NCBI GenBank assembly: GCA_947453295.1
Contig: CANGGD010000002.1
Span: forward strand, 1 to 53,636
Length of the DNA: 53,636 nt
From: Chitinophagaceae bacterium
GTDB taxonomy: Bacteria; Bacteroidota; Bacteroidia; Chitinophagales; Chitinophagaceae
Direction: 5' to 3'
Part shown: positions 26,933 to 34,808 of the stretch, one piece after another
How the letters are laid out: every line of letters begins with the position of its first letter
Numbering within the stretch: position 1 is the stretch's first letter
Program-made: the position numbers and the translations under genes
Notes under the pieces: generated by a model
What the model saw: the letters and a program-made list of their open reading frames with translations, nothing else
The model's database searches: none
What the model was told of the DNA's origin: nothing

Positions 26933-26941
26933 ATGCAATAA

Positions 26942-26949
26942 CAAAAATA
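26942..26949 (-). promoter_or_regulatory. -7 promoter element of lptB
   Basis: TATTTTTG on the minus strand matches TAnnTTTG, lies 9 nt before the ATG at 26932 and overlaps the upstream TTG of the longer ORF. Confidence 0.5.
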
Positions 26950-26985
26950 ATTGAAGTTAAGAACTATAATGATTTTAAATGGATT

Positions 26986-26993
26986 TATCTTTG
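26986..26993 (+). promoter_or_regulatory. -7 promoter element of metF
   Basis: TATCTTTG matches TAnnTTTG and lies 16 nt before the metF ATG. No -33 TTTG is found at the usual spacing. Confidence 0.5.
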
Positions 26994-27009
26994 CAATGAA
27001 TAATTAACA

Positions 27010-27963
27010 ATGAAAGTAACAGATCACATCAGCCAATCAACTAAAACCTTGATCTCTTTTGAAATTCTACCCCCATTAAAAGGTAAAGGAATTCAGTCGT
27101 TATATACACATCTTGATCCCTTAATGGAGTTCAAGCCTTCATTTATTAATGTTACCTATCATAGAAGTGAGCATATATTTAAAAAAAGGGCTGATGGAAG
27201 TTTTGAAAAGGTGGTAATTAGAAAACGCCCAGGGACAGAGTCAATATGTGCATCAATAATGAACAAATACAATGTAGATACTGTGCCACATTTGATTTGT
27301 GGAGGATTTGGAATAAATGAAACAGAAGACGCATTGATAAATTTGAATTATTTAGGGATAGACAATGTATTGGTATTAAGAGGTGATGCCGCAAAAAACG
27401 AAAGTGCCTTTGAACCAGAACCAGGAGGGCATAAATACGCTATTGATTTATTAAAACAGGTAACCAATTTAAACGCAGGTTTATACTTGGAAGAGGATTT
27501 AAAAAACACAAGCAAAACAAAATTTTGTATAGGAGTTGCGGGCTATCCTGAAAAGCATTTTGAAGCACCAAATATGGATGCAGATTTAAAACACTTAAAA
27601 GCAAAAGTTGATGCAGGTGCTGATTATATAATTACACAAATGTTTTTTAATAACGAAAAATACTTCTCATTTGTTAGCGCTTGCAGAGAAATTGGAATTA
27701 ATGTTCCAATTATTCCGGGATTAAAGCCGATTTACAGCAAAAAGCAACTAACAATATTGCCTAAAACCTTTCATATAGACCTTCCAATATCGCTTTCAGA
27801 AGCAGTTATTTCTTGTAAATCTGATGAAGATGTAGAAAAGGTTGGACAAGAATGGCTGTTAGAACAATCAAAAGAATTAAAAAAGGCCGGAGTGCCAGTA
27901 TTACATTATTACACACTTGGAAGACCACAATTAGTGGCTAATGTTGTAAAAGAATTGGTTTAG
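27010..27963 (+). CDS. metF: 5,10-methylenetetrahydrofolate reductase
   Basis: MetF is the FAD-dependent TIM-barrel enzyme that reduces 5,10-methylene-THF to 5-methyl-THF for methionine synthesis. Visible segments are SFEILPPLKG with the catalytic Glu, INVTYHRSEH, VPHLICGGF, NVLVLRGDA, GVAGYPEKHFEAPN, and ADYIITQMFFNNEKYF with PIIPGLKPI. The 317-residue length is normal. It is divergent from lptB with a 77-bp gap. No metH or SAM riboswitch is seen beside it. Confidence 0.97.
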   Translation: MKVTDHISQSTKTLISFEILPPLKGKGIQSLYTHLDPLMEFKPSFINVTYHRSEHIFKKRADGSFEKVVIRKRPGTESICASIMNKYNVDTVPHLICGGFGINETEDALINLNYLGIDNVLVLRGDAAKNESAFEPEPGGHKYAIDLLKQVTNLNAGLYLEEDLKNTSKTKFCIGVAGYPEKHFEAPNMDADLKHLKAKVDAGADYIITQMFFNNEKYFSFVSACREIGINVPIIPGLKPIYSKKQLTILPKTFHIDLPISLSEAVISCKSDEDVEKVGQEWLLEQSKELKKAGVPVLHYYTLGRPQLVANVVKELV

Positions 27964-27979
27964 TGGTATAATATAAATT

Positions 27980-28016
27980 GGGTTTGTGCGTTTATGTTTT
28001 GAAATAAACCGAACCC
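27980..28016 (+). other. Hairpin-forming sequence abutting a start codon
   Basis: GGGTT (27980-27984) pairs with AACCC (28012-28016), and inside it GTTTAT pairs with ATAAAC around an 8-nt loop, with an asymmetric internal loop. It ends 1 nt before the ATG at 28018 and has no T tract, so it looks more like a leader structure than a terminator. Confidence 0.4.
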
Positions 28017-28017
28017 T

Positions 28018-28347
28018 ATGCCAAAGAAATCACAACTACAAGAAATTATTATTGTTTCTAATTCAACGTTTACGAATAGACAGTATATAGAAAGTAATTC
28101 TACATCAAAAAACAATCAACAACAAACAAGTGGGGATACTTTAAAACAAGCTTGTTGGAATGGCCTCCTTAAGGAAATGTTGCCAGAATTGTTTATAAAT
28201 CACACATCAGCAAGTCATTTGTTTTTATGGCAAATGAGAGAGTGCAAAAACGTTTTCACGCTAGAGTTGGCAGAAAGTCCATGTGATTTAGAGTTTTCTA
28301 CATCTATAGATCCTTATTGTTTTATGGAATTACAACATTTTAATTAA
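28018..28347 (+). CDS. Small hypothetical protein
   Basis: I do not recognise this 109-residue protein. It has a Ser/Asn/Gln-rich first half (SNSTSKNNQQQTSGD) and a more ordered second half with three Cys (residues about 46, 77 and 89) and WNGLLKEMLPELF. There is no signal peptide or membrane segment. A hairpin stands directly before the ATG and a very strong terminator follows the stop by 17 bp, so it is probably a separate, strongly bounded transcription unit or the last gene after metF (54 bp gap). Confidence 0.6.
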   Translation: MPKKSQLQEIIIVSNSTFTNRQYIESNSTSKNNQQQTSGDTLKQACWNGLLKEMLPELFINHTSASHLFLWQMRECKNVFTLELAESPCDLEFSTSIDPYCFMELQHFN

Positions 28348-28364
28348 AGAAAAAAAACAGAAAC

Positions 28365-28398
28365 AAAAACCCCCACCATTTAAATGGTGGGGGTTTTT
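28365..28398 (+). terminator. Strong bidirectional-looking Rho-independent terminator
   Basis: A 34-bp perfect palindrome forms a GC-rich stem (CCCCCACC/GGTGGGGG) flanked by A5 and T5 tracts. It ends the small ORF at 28018-28347 and insulates the paa operon from it. Confidence 0.92.
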
Positions 28399-28561
28399 AG
28401 TTTTAAAAATCGAAATCAACTTATTAGGTTTCTTAGGAGTAGGATTAAATTATAGTAGGATTATTGGATTTTTTAATTCTTTCATGAAAATAATTGTCTT
28501 TTTAACTAATTGTAATCATCAAATCAAATAACAATAAAAATTGGGTTTTTACACTTGCTTA

Positions 28562-28583
28562 TTATAAGTATTCATACTTATAA
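28562..28583. promoter_or_regulatory. Upstream palindrome of the paa control region
   Basis: TTATAAGTAT and ATACTTATAA are perfect inverted repeats around a 2-bp centre. The palindrome lies 3 bp before a second, larger palindrome and about 45 bp before the paaA -7 box. It is a likely binding site for a dimeric regulator. Confidence 0.55.
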
Positions 28584-28586
28584 CCT

Positions 28587-28612
28587 AAAATACTAACAAT
28601 TGTTAGTATTTT
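28587..28612. promoter_or_regulatory. Probable operator of the paa operon
   Basis: This is a 26-bp perfect palindrome with half-site AAAATACTAACAA. The core ACTAAC-AATT-GTTAGT resembles operators of TetR-family regulators, which often control phenylacetate genes. It ends 14 bp before the -7 box, so it covers the -33 region and should repress when bound. The regulator gene is not in the window. Confidence 0.65.
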
Positions 28613-28626
28613 AAAAAAGATATTAT

Positions 28627-28634
28627 TATATTTG
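28627..28634 (+). promoter_or_regulatory. -7 promoter element of the paa operon
   Basis: TATATTTG matches TAnnTTTG and lies 18 nt before the preferred paaA ATG at 28653. The track's TTG start at 28632 lies inside it. Confidence 0.55.
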
Positions 28635-28652
28635 AGTTCTAAAAAATGCAAT

Positions 28653-29600
28653 ATGTTTTTACAAGAAGCCGAAAAAACTTTTCAGGAAAAAATAGATAGT
28701 GAAATAAAAATTGAACCCAAAGACTGGATGCCAGAAGCATTTAGAAAAACAAATCTTCGCCAAATTAGTCAGCACGCTCACAGTGAAATTGTCGGCATGC
28801 TACCAGAAGGAAACTGGATAAGTAGAGCACCTTCTTTAAAAAGAAAAGCAATTTTAATAGCAAAAGTACAAGATGAAGCTGGCCATGGTTTGTATTTATA
28901 TTCTGCCGCAGAAACATTGGGTATGAGTAGAGAACAAATGGTTGCAGATCTTAATAGTGGTAAAGCAAAGTACTCCTCAATTTTTAATTATCCTACACTA
29001 ACGTGGGCGGATATGGGAGCAGTTGGATGGCTGGTAGACGGTGCAGCAATCTTAAACCAAGTTATGCTTTGCAGAACATCTTATGGCCCTTATGCTAGAG
29101 CTATGGTTAGAATATGTAAAGAAGAAAGCTTTCATCAAAGACAAGGCTTTGAAATATTATTAATATTAAGCAAAGGATCAAAAGCGCAAAGAGAAATGTG
29201 CCAAGACGCAATTAATCGTTGGTGGTGGCCGAGCCTAATGATGTTTGGACCAAAAGATAGCGAGAGTACAAATAGCGATCAAAGTATAAAATGGAAAATA
29301 AAACGTAAAACCAACGACGAACTAAGACAGCAATTTGTTGATATGATAGCGGAACAAATAAAATTATTAGGTATGACGCTGCCTGATAAAGATTTAAAGT
29401 GGAACGACAAAACAAAACACTATGATTTTGGAGAAATTAATTGGGATGAATTTTGGAATGTAGTTAAAGGAAATGGCCCATGCAATAAAGACCGCTTAAT
29501 AGCAAGAAACAAAGCGCATGATGAAGGTGCTTGGGTAAGAGAAGCAGCAATTGCATTTGCAGAAAAAAGAAAATCTAATATCAATACTAAAGCAGCATAA
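28653..29600 (+). CDS. paaA: 1,2-phenylacetyl-CoA epoxidase catalytic subunit PaaA
   Basis: PaaA is the di-iron subunit of the multicomponent epoxidase that converts phenylacetyl-CoA to ring-1,2-epoxyphenylacetyl-CoA. The iron-binding carboxylate/His segments are visible: [24 protein letters not shown] and [15 protein letters not shown] start at ATG 28653 ([10 protein letters not shown], 315 residues), since TTG 28632 is part of the -7 box. It is the first gene of paaABCD-G-I-Y and its stop is directly followed by paaB. Confidence 0.97.
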   Translation: MFLQEAEKTFQEKIDSEIKIEPKDWMPEAFRKTNLRQISQHAHSEIVGMLPEGNWISRAPSLKRKAILIAKVQDEAGHGLYLYSAAETLGMSREQMVADLNSGKAKYSSIFNYPTLTWADMGAVGWLVDGAAILNQVMLCRTSYGPYARAMVRICKEESFHQRQGFEILLILSKGSKAQREMCQDAINRWWWPSLMMFGPKDSESTNSDQSIKWKIKRKTNDELRQQFVDMIAEQIKLLGMTLPDKDLKWNDKTKHYDFGEINWDEFWNVVKGNGPCNKDRLIARNKAHDEGAWVREAAIAFAEKRKSNINTKAA

Positions 29601-29601
29601 C

Positions 29602-29967
29602 ATGAATATAAAAATCACAAAATATTATTATGGAGATATTCCGGAAGAAACAACATCATCTCCATCTTCCAAACCTAATACTGTTGATTTAGGCTGGCCC
29701 CTATGGGAGGTTTTTATTAGAAGTAAACAAGGCCTTGATCACAAACACGCAGGCAGCTTGCATGCAGCGGATGCCGCAATGGCAATTGAAAACGCAAGAG
29801 ATGTGTACACGAGAAGACAAGAAGGAATAAGTATTTGGGTAATAGAAAGCAAACATATTCATGCAAGCAATCCAGATGATGCAACAATGTTCTATGAACC
29901 ATCAGCAGATAAAATTTATCGTCACCCAACGTTTTATGATTTGCCTGATGAAATAAAACACATGTGA
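29602..29967 (+). CDS. paaB: Phenylacetyl-CoA epoxidase subunit PaaB
   Basis: PaaB is the small non-catalytic subunit of the epoxidase complex. WPLWEVFIRSKQGLDHKHAGSLHAADAAMAIENARDVYTRR and the EGISIWVIES segment are typical. The ATG at 29602 (MNIKITKYYYGD, 121 residues) comes 1 nt after the paaA stop; the longer ORF start at 29551 lies within paaA and is not used. A Pro/Ser/Thr-rich N-terminal stretch of about 15 residues precedes the conserved core. Confidence 0.95.
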   Translation: MNIKITKYYYGDIPEETTSSPSSKPNTVDLGWPLWEVFIRSKQGLDHKHAGSLHAADAAMAIENARDVYTRRQEGISIWVIESKHIHASNPDDATMFYEPSADKIYRHPTFYDLPDEIKHM

Positions 29968-29985
29968 TAAAACTTAAAGAATAAA

Positions 29986-30729
29986 ATGATTAACCAAAAA
30001 ACAATTAATGCAACATTGCATTTGGCAGACACCACATTGATTCTTGCTCAAAAAAATAGCGAATGGTGTGCCCATGGTCCTATATTAGAACAAGATATAG
30101 CAATTACTAACATAACGTTAGACCTTATTGGACAATCAAGAATGTTTTATCAATACGCAGCGGAGTTAATTAATGAAGTAGAAAATAAAAACGAAACAGA
30201 AGACACCCTTGCCTATTTCAGAAGTGAAAGAGAATTTAAAAACTTCTTAATTGCAGAACTACCAAATGGAGATTGGGCTCAAACGATACTAAGACAATTC
30301 TTTTTCAGTTGCTTTCATCAATTATTATTTGAAAAACTACAGCATATAGAAGACAAACAAATATCTGCTATTGCTGTTAAGTCATTAAAAGAAATTAATT
30401 ATCATGTAAAATGGAGCAGCGAATGGGTAATAAGATTAGGTGATGGCACATTAGAAAGTCATAGTAGAATGGTTAAGGCAATTGAAATACTTTGGCCATA
30501 TACCGGCGAGTTTTTTAATGCTGAAGAAAATGATTTAATAGAAGTAAAAAAAATAAAATCAAACTGGATACAAAAAATTGAAGCTGTTTTTTTTGAAGCT
30601 AATTTATTAATTCCGGGAAATGTATTTATGCAAACAGGAGGCAAACAAGGGATTCATACAGAACATCTTGGTTATATTTTAACTGAAATGCAATCTCTGC
30701 AAAGAGCCTATCCAGGGTTAGAATGGTAA
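29986..30729 (+). CDS. paaC: Phenylacetyl-CoA epoxidase structural subunit PaaC
   Basis: PaaC is a ferritin-like homologue of PaaA without a working iron site that forms the heterodimeric core with PaaA. The 247-residue protein shows EWCAHGPILEQDIAITNITLDLIGQSRMFYQYA, LPNGDWAQTILRQFFF and YHVKWSSEWVIRLGDGTLESHSRM, as expected. It follows paaB by 18 bp and precedes paaD by 10 bp. Confidence 0.95.
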   Translation: MINQKTINATLHLADTTLILAQKNSEWCAHGPILEQDIAITNITLDLIGQSRMFYQYAAELINEVENKNETEDTLAYFRSEREFKNFLIAELPNGDWAQTILRQFFFSCFHQLLFEKLQHIEDKQISAIAVKSLKEINYHVKWSSEWVIRLGDGTLESHSRMVKAIEILWPYTGEFFNAEENDLIEVKKIKSNWIQKIEAVFFEANLLIPGNVFMQTGGKQGIHTEHLGYILTEMQSLQRAYPGLEW

Positions 30730-30739
30730 AATATATAAA

Positions 30740-31234
30740 TTGATAAATCCCAAAGACCATATATACTCGATCTTAGAAAAAATTTTTGACCCAGAAATTC
30801 CTGTGCTAACAATTATTGATTTAGGTATAGTGAGAGATGTTATTATTATTGACGAGCAAACGATTGAAATAGTAATCACCCCTACTTATTCTGGTTGTCC
30901 TGCCATGGATGTAATTTCTTTTGAAATAAAATTAGCTCTTTTAGAAAGTGGATATAAAAATATAAAAGTAACATATACCTTATCACCAGCATGGACAACC
31001 GATTGGATGAGCGAATCAGGCAAAAGAAAATTATTAGAATATGGGATCGCTCCTCCGAAAAAAAATTCTTCAAGAGTAAATAAAATGCTGTTTGAAGAGG
31101 AAACAAATGTTTCTTGCCCTCAATGTAACTCATCCAACACAAATCAATTAAGCGAATTTGGATCCACTGCTTGTAAGTCATTATACAAATGCAACGATTG
31201 TAATGAAGTGTTCGATTATTTTAAATGTCACTAA
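30740..31234 (+). CDS. paaD: Phenylacetyl-CoA epoxidase maturation subunit PaaD
   Basis: PaaD has an N-terminal MIP18/DUF59-like domain (FDPEIPVLTIIDLGIVRDV, TPTYSGCPAMDVI) and a C-terminal zinc-ribbon (CPQCNSSNTNQLSEFGSTACKSLYKCNDCNEVFDYFKCH). It is thought to help assemble the iron centre. The start is TTG at 30740; MINPKDHIYSILEKIFDPEIP begins where family members usually begin. The 164-residue length is normal. paaE, the reductase that usually follows, is missing; paaG comes next. Confidence 0.94.
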   Translation: MINPKDHIYSILEKIFDPEIPVLTIIDLGIVRDVIIIDEQTIEIVITPTYSGCPAMDVISFEIKLALLESGYKNIKVTYTLSPAWTTDWMSESGKRKLLEYGIAPPKKNSSRVNKMLFEEETNVSCPQCNSSNTNQLSEFGSTACKSLYKCNDCNEVFDYFKCH

Positions 31235-31255
31235 AAAATTTTAATACCAAAAAAC

Positions 31256-32032
31256 ATGTCAACGATTTTATTAGAAATTAAAAATGAAGTAGCGCTTATT
31301 ACCTTAAACAGGCCTGAAAAGTTTAATGCTTTCAATCGAGAAATGGCTTTATTACTTCAAAATAAATTAGACGAATGCGAAGACAATCCTGCCGTTCGAT
31401 GTGTTTATTTAACTGGTAATGGAAAAGCGTTTTGTGCAGGACAAGATTTAGGAGAAGTAACTGGAGATAATCCTGTTACATTTGATAAAATACTTGTAGA
31501 GCATTATAATCCAATTATTACAAGAATAAGAAAAATGAATAAGCCAGTAGTTTGTGCTGTAAACGGAGTTGCTGCTGGAGCAGGAGTTAATATTGCTTTA
31601 AGTTGCGATATTGTTGTTGCATCAGAAACAGCCTCTTTTGTTCAAGCGTTTTCAAAAATCGGTCTAATACCAGATTGCGGAGGAACTTATTTTCTACCAA
31701 GAATTATTGGAATGCAGAAAGCCACTGCTATTATGATGCTGGCAGATAAAGTATCCGCCGAAGAAGCAGAAAAAATGGGAATGATATATAAAGTTTTTTC
31801 AAAAGAAAATTTTTCTGAGGAGTCTGTTGCAATAGCTGTTTCTTTATCGCAAATGCCAACCAAAGCATTAGCATTTACAAAACAAGCCCTAAATGAATCT
31901 TTTAAAAACACCCTTGAAGCACAATTACAATTAGAAGACTCGTTACAATACAAAGCCGCTCATACAAAAGATTATAATGAAGGCGTGTCTGCTTTTTTAG
32001 AAAAAAGAAACCCTAATTTTAAAGGAGAATAA
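31256..32032 (+). CDS. paaG: Ring-1,2-epoxyphenylacetyl-CoA isomerase PaaG
   Basis: This crotonase-fold enzyme (258 residues) turns the epoxide into the oxepin for ring opening. The oxyanion-hole motifs FCAGQDLGEV and NGVAAGAGVNIALSCDIV are clear. GLIPDCGGTYFLPR carries the Asp typical of PaaG where ordinary enoyl-CoA hydratases have Glu, so I call it PaaG rather than PaaF. It follows paaD by 21 bp. Confidence 0.9.
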   Translation: MSTILLEIKNEVALITLNRPEKFNAFNREMALLLQNKLDECEDNPAVRCVYLTGNGKAFCAGQDLGEVTGDNPVTFDKILVEHYNPIITRIRKMNKPVVCAVNGVAAGAGVNIALSCDIVVASETASFVQAFSKIGLIPDCGGTYFLPRIIGMQKATAIMMLADKVSAEEAEKMGMIYKVFSKENFSEESVAIAVSLSQMPTKALAFTKQALNESFKNTLEAQLQLEDSLQYKAAHTKDYNEGVSAFLEKRNPNFKGE

Positions 32033-32039
32033 TAAACAG

Positions 32040-32453
32040 ATGGAAATAAATCCAAACAGCGTAGTAGACCATATGATGAAACATGATTTGTTTAGTCAAT
32101 GGTTAGGAATTGAAATTATAGAAATTAAAGAAGGCTACAGCAAAATTAAAATGTTGGTAAGGCCAGAAATGATTAATGGATTAGGAATAGTTCATGGCGG
32201 GATAGCTTTTTCATTTGCAGACAGCGCATTTGCATTTGCTTGTAACAACAGAAATAATTTATCTGTTGCATTAGATACTTCAATTAATTTCTTGAAACCA
32301 GTACATGTGGGAGATGAGCTTATTGCTGAAGCAATTGAAATCCATAATGGAAAATCAACAGGGTTATATCATATTAATATTATAAATCAGGACTTGAAAT
32401 CTGTTGCCCTTTTTAAAGGAACTTGTTTTAGAACCAATAAAACGTTGATATAA
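32040..32453 (+). CDS. paaI: Hotdog-fold thioesterase PaaI
   Basis: PaaI is a tetrameric hotdog thioesterase that clears dead-end or hydroxylated phenylacetyl-CoA esters and returns CoA. The 137-residue protein has the family pattern MINGLGIVHGGIAFSFADSAFAFACN, with the catalytic-Asp helix. It is 7 bp after paaG and 3 bp before paaY. Confidence 0.93.
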   Translation: MEINPNSVVDHMMKHDLFSQWLGIEIIEIKEGYSKIKMLVRPEMINGLGIVHGGIAFSFADSAFAFACNNRNNLSVALDTSINFLKPVHVGDELIAEAIEIHNGKSTGLYHINIINQDLKSVALFKGTCFRTNKTLI

Positions 32454-32456
32454 ATT

Positions 32457-33050
32457 ATGATCTATTCTTTTAAAAATATTATACCTGTAATTCATGAAAG
32501 CTCATTTGTTCATCCACAAGCTTGTGTAACTGGAAATGTAATTATTGGAAAAAATGTTTACATAGGTCCGAGCGCTTCCATTAGGGGAGACTGGGGGCAA
32601 ATTATTATTGAAGATGGTTGTAATATTCAAGAGAACACAACTATTCATATGTTTCCAGGCACTACAGTTATATTAAAAGAGGGGGCTCATATTGGTCACG
32701 GCGCTATTGTTCATGGAGCTATTATTGGAAAAAATTGTATGGTTGGCATGAATGCGGTAGTAATGGATAATGTAGAGCTGGGAGACGAATCAATTGTAGG
32801 AGCGCTTTCCTTTATTAAAGCCAATGAAATATTTGAACCAAGAAGCCTTATTGTAGGCAACCCTGCAAAAAAAATTAAAGAGGTTTCAGACGAAATGATA
32901 AAATGGAAAACTTCCGGAACAGAATTATATCAACAGTTATCAAATCAAATGCATGAGCATTCAAAAGCTTGTGAGCCTTTGAGAACCATTCCATCAAACA
33001 GAACAATTGAATATCCTAACTATAAAACCTGGAATCAAACGAAACAATAA
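32457..33050 (+). CDS. paaY: Hexapeptide-repeat protein PaaY
   Basis: The 197-residue left-handed beta-helix protein has hexapeptide repeats (VIIGKNVYIGPSASIRGDWG, IEDGCNIQENTTIHMFPGT) and the His-rich gamma-class carbonic-anhydrase-like site HIGHGAIVHGAIIGKN. PaaY proteins act as thioesterases on ring-opened or dead-end CoA esters. It is the last gene of the operon; 24 bp separate it from convergent ald and no strong terminator is seen. Confidence 0.92.
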   Translation: MIYSFKNIIPVIHESSFVHPQACVTGNVIIGKNVYIGPSASIRGDWGQIIIEDGCNIQENTTIHMFPGTTVILKEGAHIGHGAIVHGAIIGKNCMVGMNAVVMDNVELGDESIVGALSFIKANEIFEPRSLIVGNPAKKIKEVSDEMIKWKTSGTELYQQLSNQMHEHSKACEPLRTIPSNRTIEYPNYKTWNQTKQ

Positions 33051-33074
33051 AAAGTTTGGAAGGATTTCTAAAGC

Positions 33075-34289
33075 CTATCTTCTGCTGGCTATTAATAAAT
33101 TTAAGTCTGTGTATTTCAAATCAAATCTTTCGCTTAGGTAAAAATTGGTAAGACTTCCTTTAAATAAATAGATACCACTTCTTATATTCATCTTATGCCA
33201 AATTATATTTTCTATACCCCCGTCTTCACCAGTTTCTAATAGCAAAGGCATCAACACATTGCTAATTGCTTGAGAAGCGGTTCTTGCAAATCCGCTTGGA
33301 ATGTTTGGCACACAATAGTGTATAACATCATATTTTTTAAAAACAGGTTTTTCGTGAGAAGTTACCATACTTGTTTCGAAGCAACCTCCATGATCAATAC
33401 TAACATCTACAATTACCGAACCTGCACGCATGTTGCTTACCATTTCTTCTGAAACCACAACAGGAGTTCTGCCTAGAGCCCCGCTTAATGCGCCAATAGC
33501 AACATCACAACTTTTTAATTGTTTACTTAGTATTTTAGGTTCTAAAACAGAAGTCCACATTCTTACACCAATATTATTTTGTAATCTTTTGAGCCTGTAA
33601 ATACTATTATCAAAAACCTTTACACTAGCACCCATAGCCAACGCGGTTCTTGCTGCATATTCACCAACAATTCCAGCTCCAATAATAATTACCTTAGTTG
33701 GAGGAATTCCACTAATGCCTCCAACTAAAACACCCTTTCCATTATTTGCATTACTTAAATACTGGCCAGCAATTAGCATTACCGCACTGCCAGCAATTTC
33801 ACTCATGCTTCTAACAATTGGATTGTGACCACTATCATCTTTAAGGTTTTCAAAACTAATAGCAGAAACTTTTTTTTCCATCATTTTTTCCAAAATACTT
33901 TTCTTCATGATTGCCATGTGGATTGGAGAAATGATGTGTGTATTTGGATTTAATAGTTCACAATCTTCTTCGCTAACAGGAGCGCTCTTCACAATAATAT
34001 TGCACTTAAAAACGGATTGTTTATCGTAAACGATTTTGGCACCAGCTTCGCTATAATCTTTATCGCTATAATTTGAACCGTTTCCAGCATTTGATTCAAT
34101 ACAAACACGATGTCCGTTTGCAATTAAAACCCCTACTGCATCTGGAGTTAACGCAATTCTATTTTCATTAAATGAAGTTTCTTTTGGAATCCCAATAAGT
34201 AAAGACTCTCCCTTTGGTTTAATATCCAATTTTTCTTCGAGCGTTTCATAAGAAAAAGAGGAACTAATAATTGGTTTGGTTGTTGCCAT
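33075..34289 (-). CDS. ald: Alanine dehydrogenase
   Basis: This 404-residue NAD-dependent enzyme interconverts alanine and pyruvate plus ammonia. The family N-terminal motif IGIPKETSFNENRIALTPDAV, the central FENLKDDSG and SEIAGSAVMLIAGQYL, and the Rossmann motif IIGAGIVGEYAARTALAMGASVKVFDN are seen. PNIPSGFARTASQAISN follows near the C-terminus. It is longer than classical Ald (about 370) because of an N-terminal extension of about 30 residues, usual in Bacteroidota. It lies 43 bp after tsaE on the same strand. Confidence 0.93.
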   Translation of the reverse strand: MATTKPIISSSFSYETLEEKLDIKPKGESLLIGIPKETSFNENRIALTPDAVGVLIANGHRVCIESNAGNGSNYSDKDYSEAGAKIVYDKQSVFKCNIIVKSAPVSEEDCELLNPNTHIISPIHMAIMKKSILEKMMEKKVSAISFENLKDDSGHNPIVRSMSEIAGSAVMLIAGQYLSNANNGKGVLVGGISGIPPTKVIIIGAGIVGEYAARTALAMGASVKVFDNSIYRLKRLQNNIGVRMWTSVLEPKILSKQLKSCDVAIGALSGALGRTPVVVSEEMVSNMRAGSVIVDVSIDHGGCFETSMVTSHEKPVFKKYDVIHYCVPNIPSGFARTASQAISNVLMPLLLETGEDGGIENIIWHKMNIRSGIYLFKGSLTNFYLSERFDLKYTDLNLLIASRR

Positions 34290-34332
34290 GTTTGTATTAA
34301 ATTGGATGAATGGGTTCGGAATGAATTTAAAT

Positions 34333-34746
34333 TTACAAAATTATTTTCAAGATTCTCTGATTTGTATCAACACTGGTAATATAACAATGAACAGTATTTT
34401 CAGGAAATAAATCTTCGGCACGCTCTGGCCACTCCACAAAACAATAATCTCCAGAATATAAACAATCTTCTACACCAGCCCCTTTCGCTTCGTCAATATT
34501 CTTTAATCTATATAAATCAATATGGTAGATGATTTCTGTAGACGCTAATTTATATTCATTAATAATAGAAAAGGTTGGACTACTGGCATTCTTAATAAGT
34601 CCTAGAGAAGAACAAATCGCATTGATAAAAGTTGTTTTACCTGCCCCCATTTCACCATGAAAAGCAACACACTTTCGATTGCCGATGATATTAATTAGTT
34701 GTACTGCTGCGTTTTTAATTTCTGATAGAGAATAATTCATATCCAT
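34333..34746 (-). CDS. tsaE: tRNA threonylcarbamoyladenosine synthesis ATPase TsaE
   Basis: TsaE is the small P-loop ATPase that works with TsaB and TsaD to make t6A37 in ANN-decoding tRNAs. Walker A HGEMGAGKTTF, the TSSPTF-like segment ASSPTFSIINEY and the IDLYRL strand with CFVEWPERA are present. The 137-residue length is normal. tsaB and tsaD are not in the window. It is divergent from copA (62 bp gap). Confidence 0.95.
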   Translation of the reverse strand: MDMNYSLSEIKNAAVQLINIIGNRKCVAFHGEMGAGKTTFINAICSSLGLIKNASSPTFSIINEYKLASTEIIYHIDLYRLKNIDEAKGAGVEDCLYSGDYCFVEWPERAEDLFPENTVHCYITSVDTNQRILKIIL

Positions 34747-34796
34747 ATCATAAAGATAATTTCATAATTAGTAATTATTCTACTATTTTAAATAGA

Positions 34797-34804
34797 TATT
34801 TTTG
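34797..34804 (+). promoter_or_regulatory. -7 promoter element of copA
   Basis: TATTTTTG ends only 4 nt before the copA ATG, so the transcript should begin at or within a few bases of the start codon. Confidence 0.45.
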
Positions 34805-34808
34805 TAAC

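Noticed and set aside
27980-28016. metF terminator
   Set aside because: No T tract follows the hairpin; it ends 1 nt before the next ATG.
31256-32032. paaF (2,3-dehydroadipyl-CoA hydratase) as the identity of this crotonase
   Set aside because: The Asp in GLIPDCGGT and the place directly after paaD fit PaaG better. Alignment with both families would settle it.
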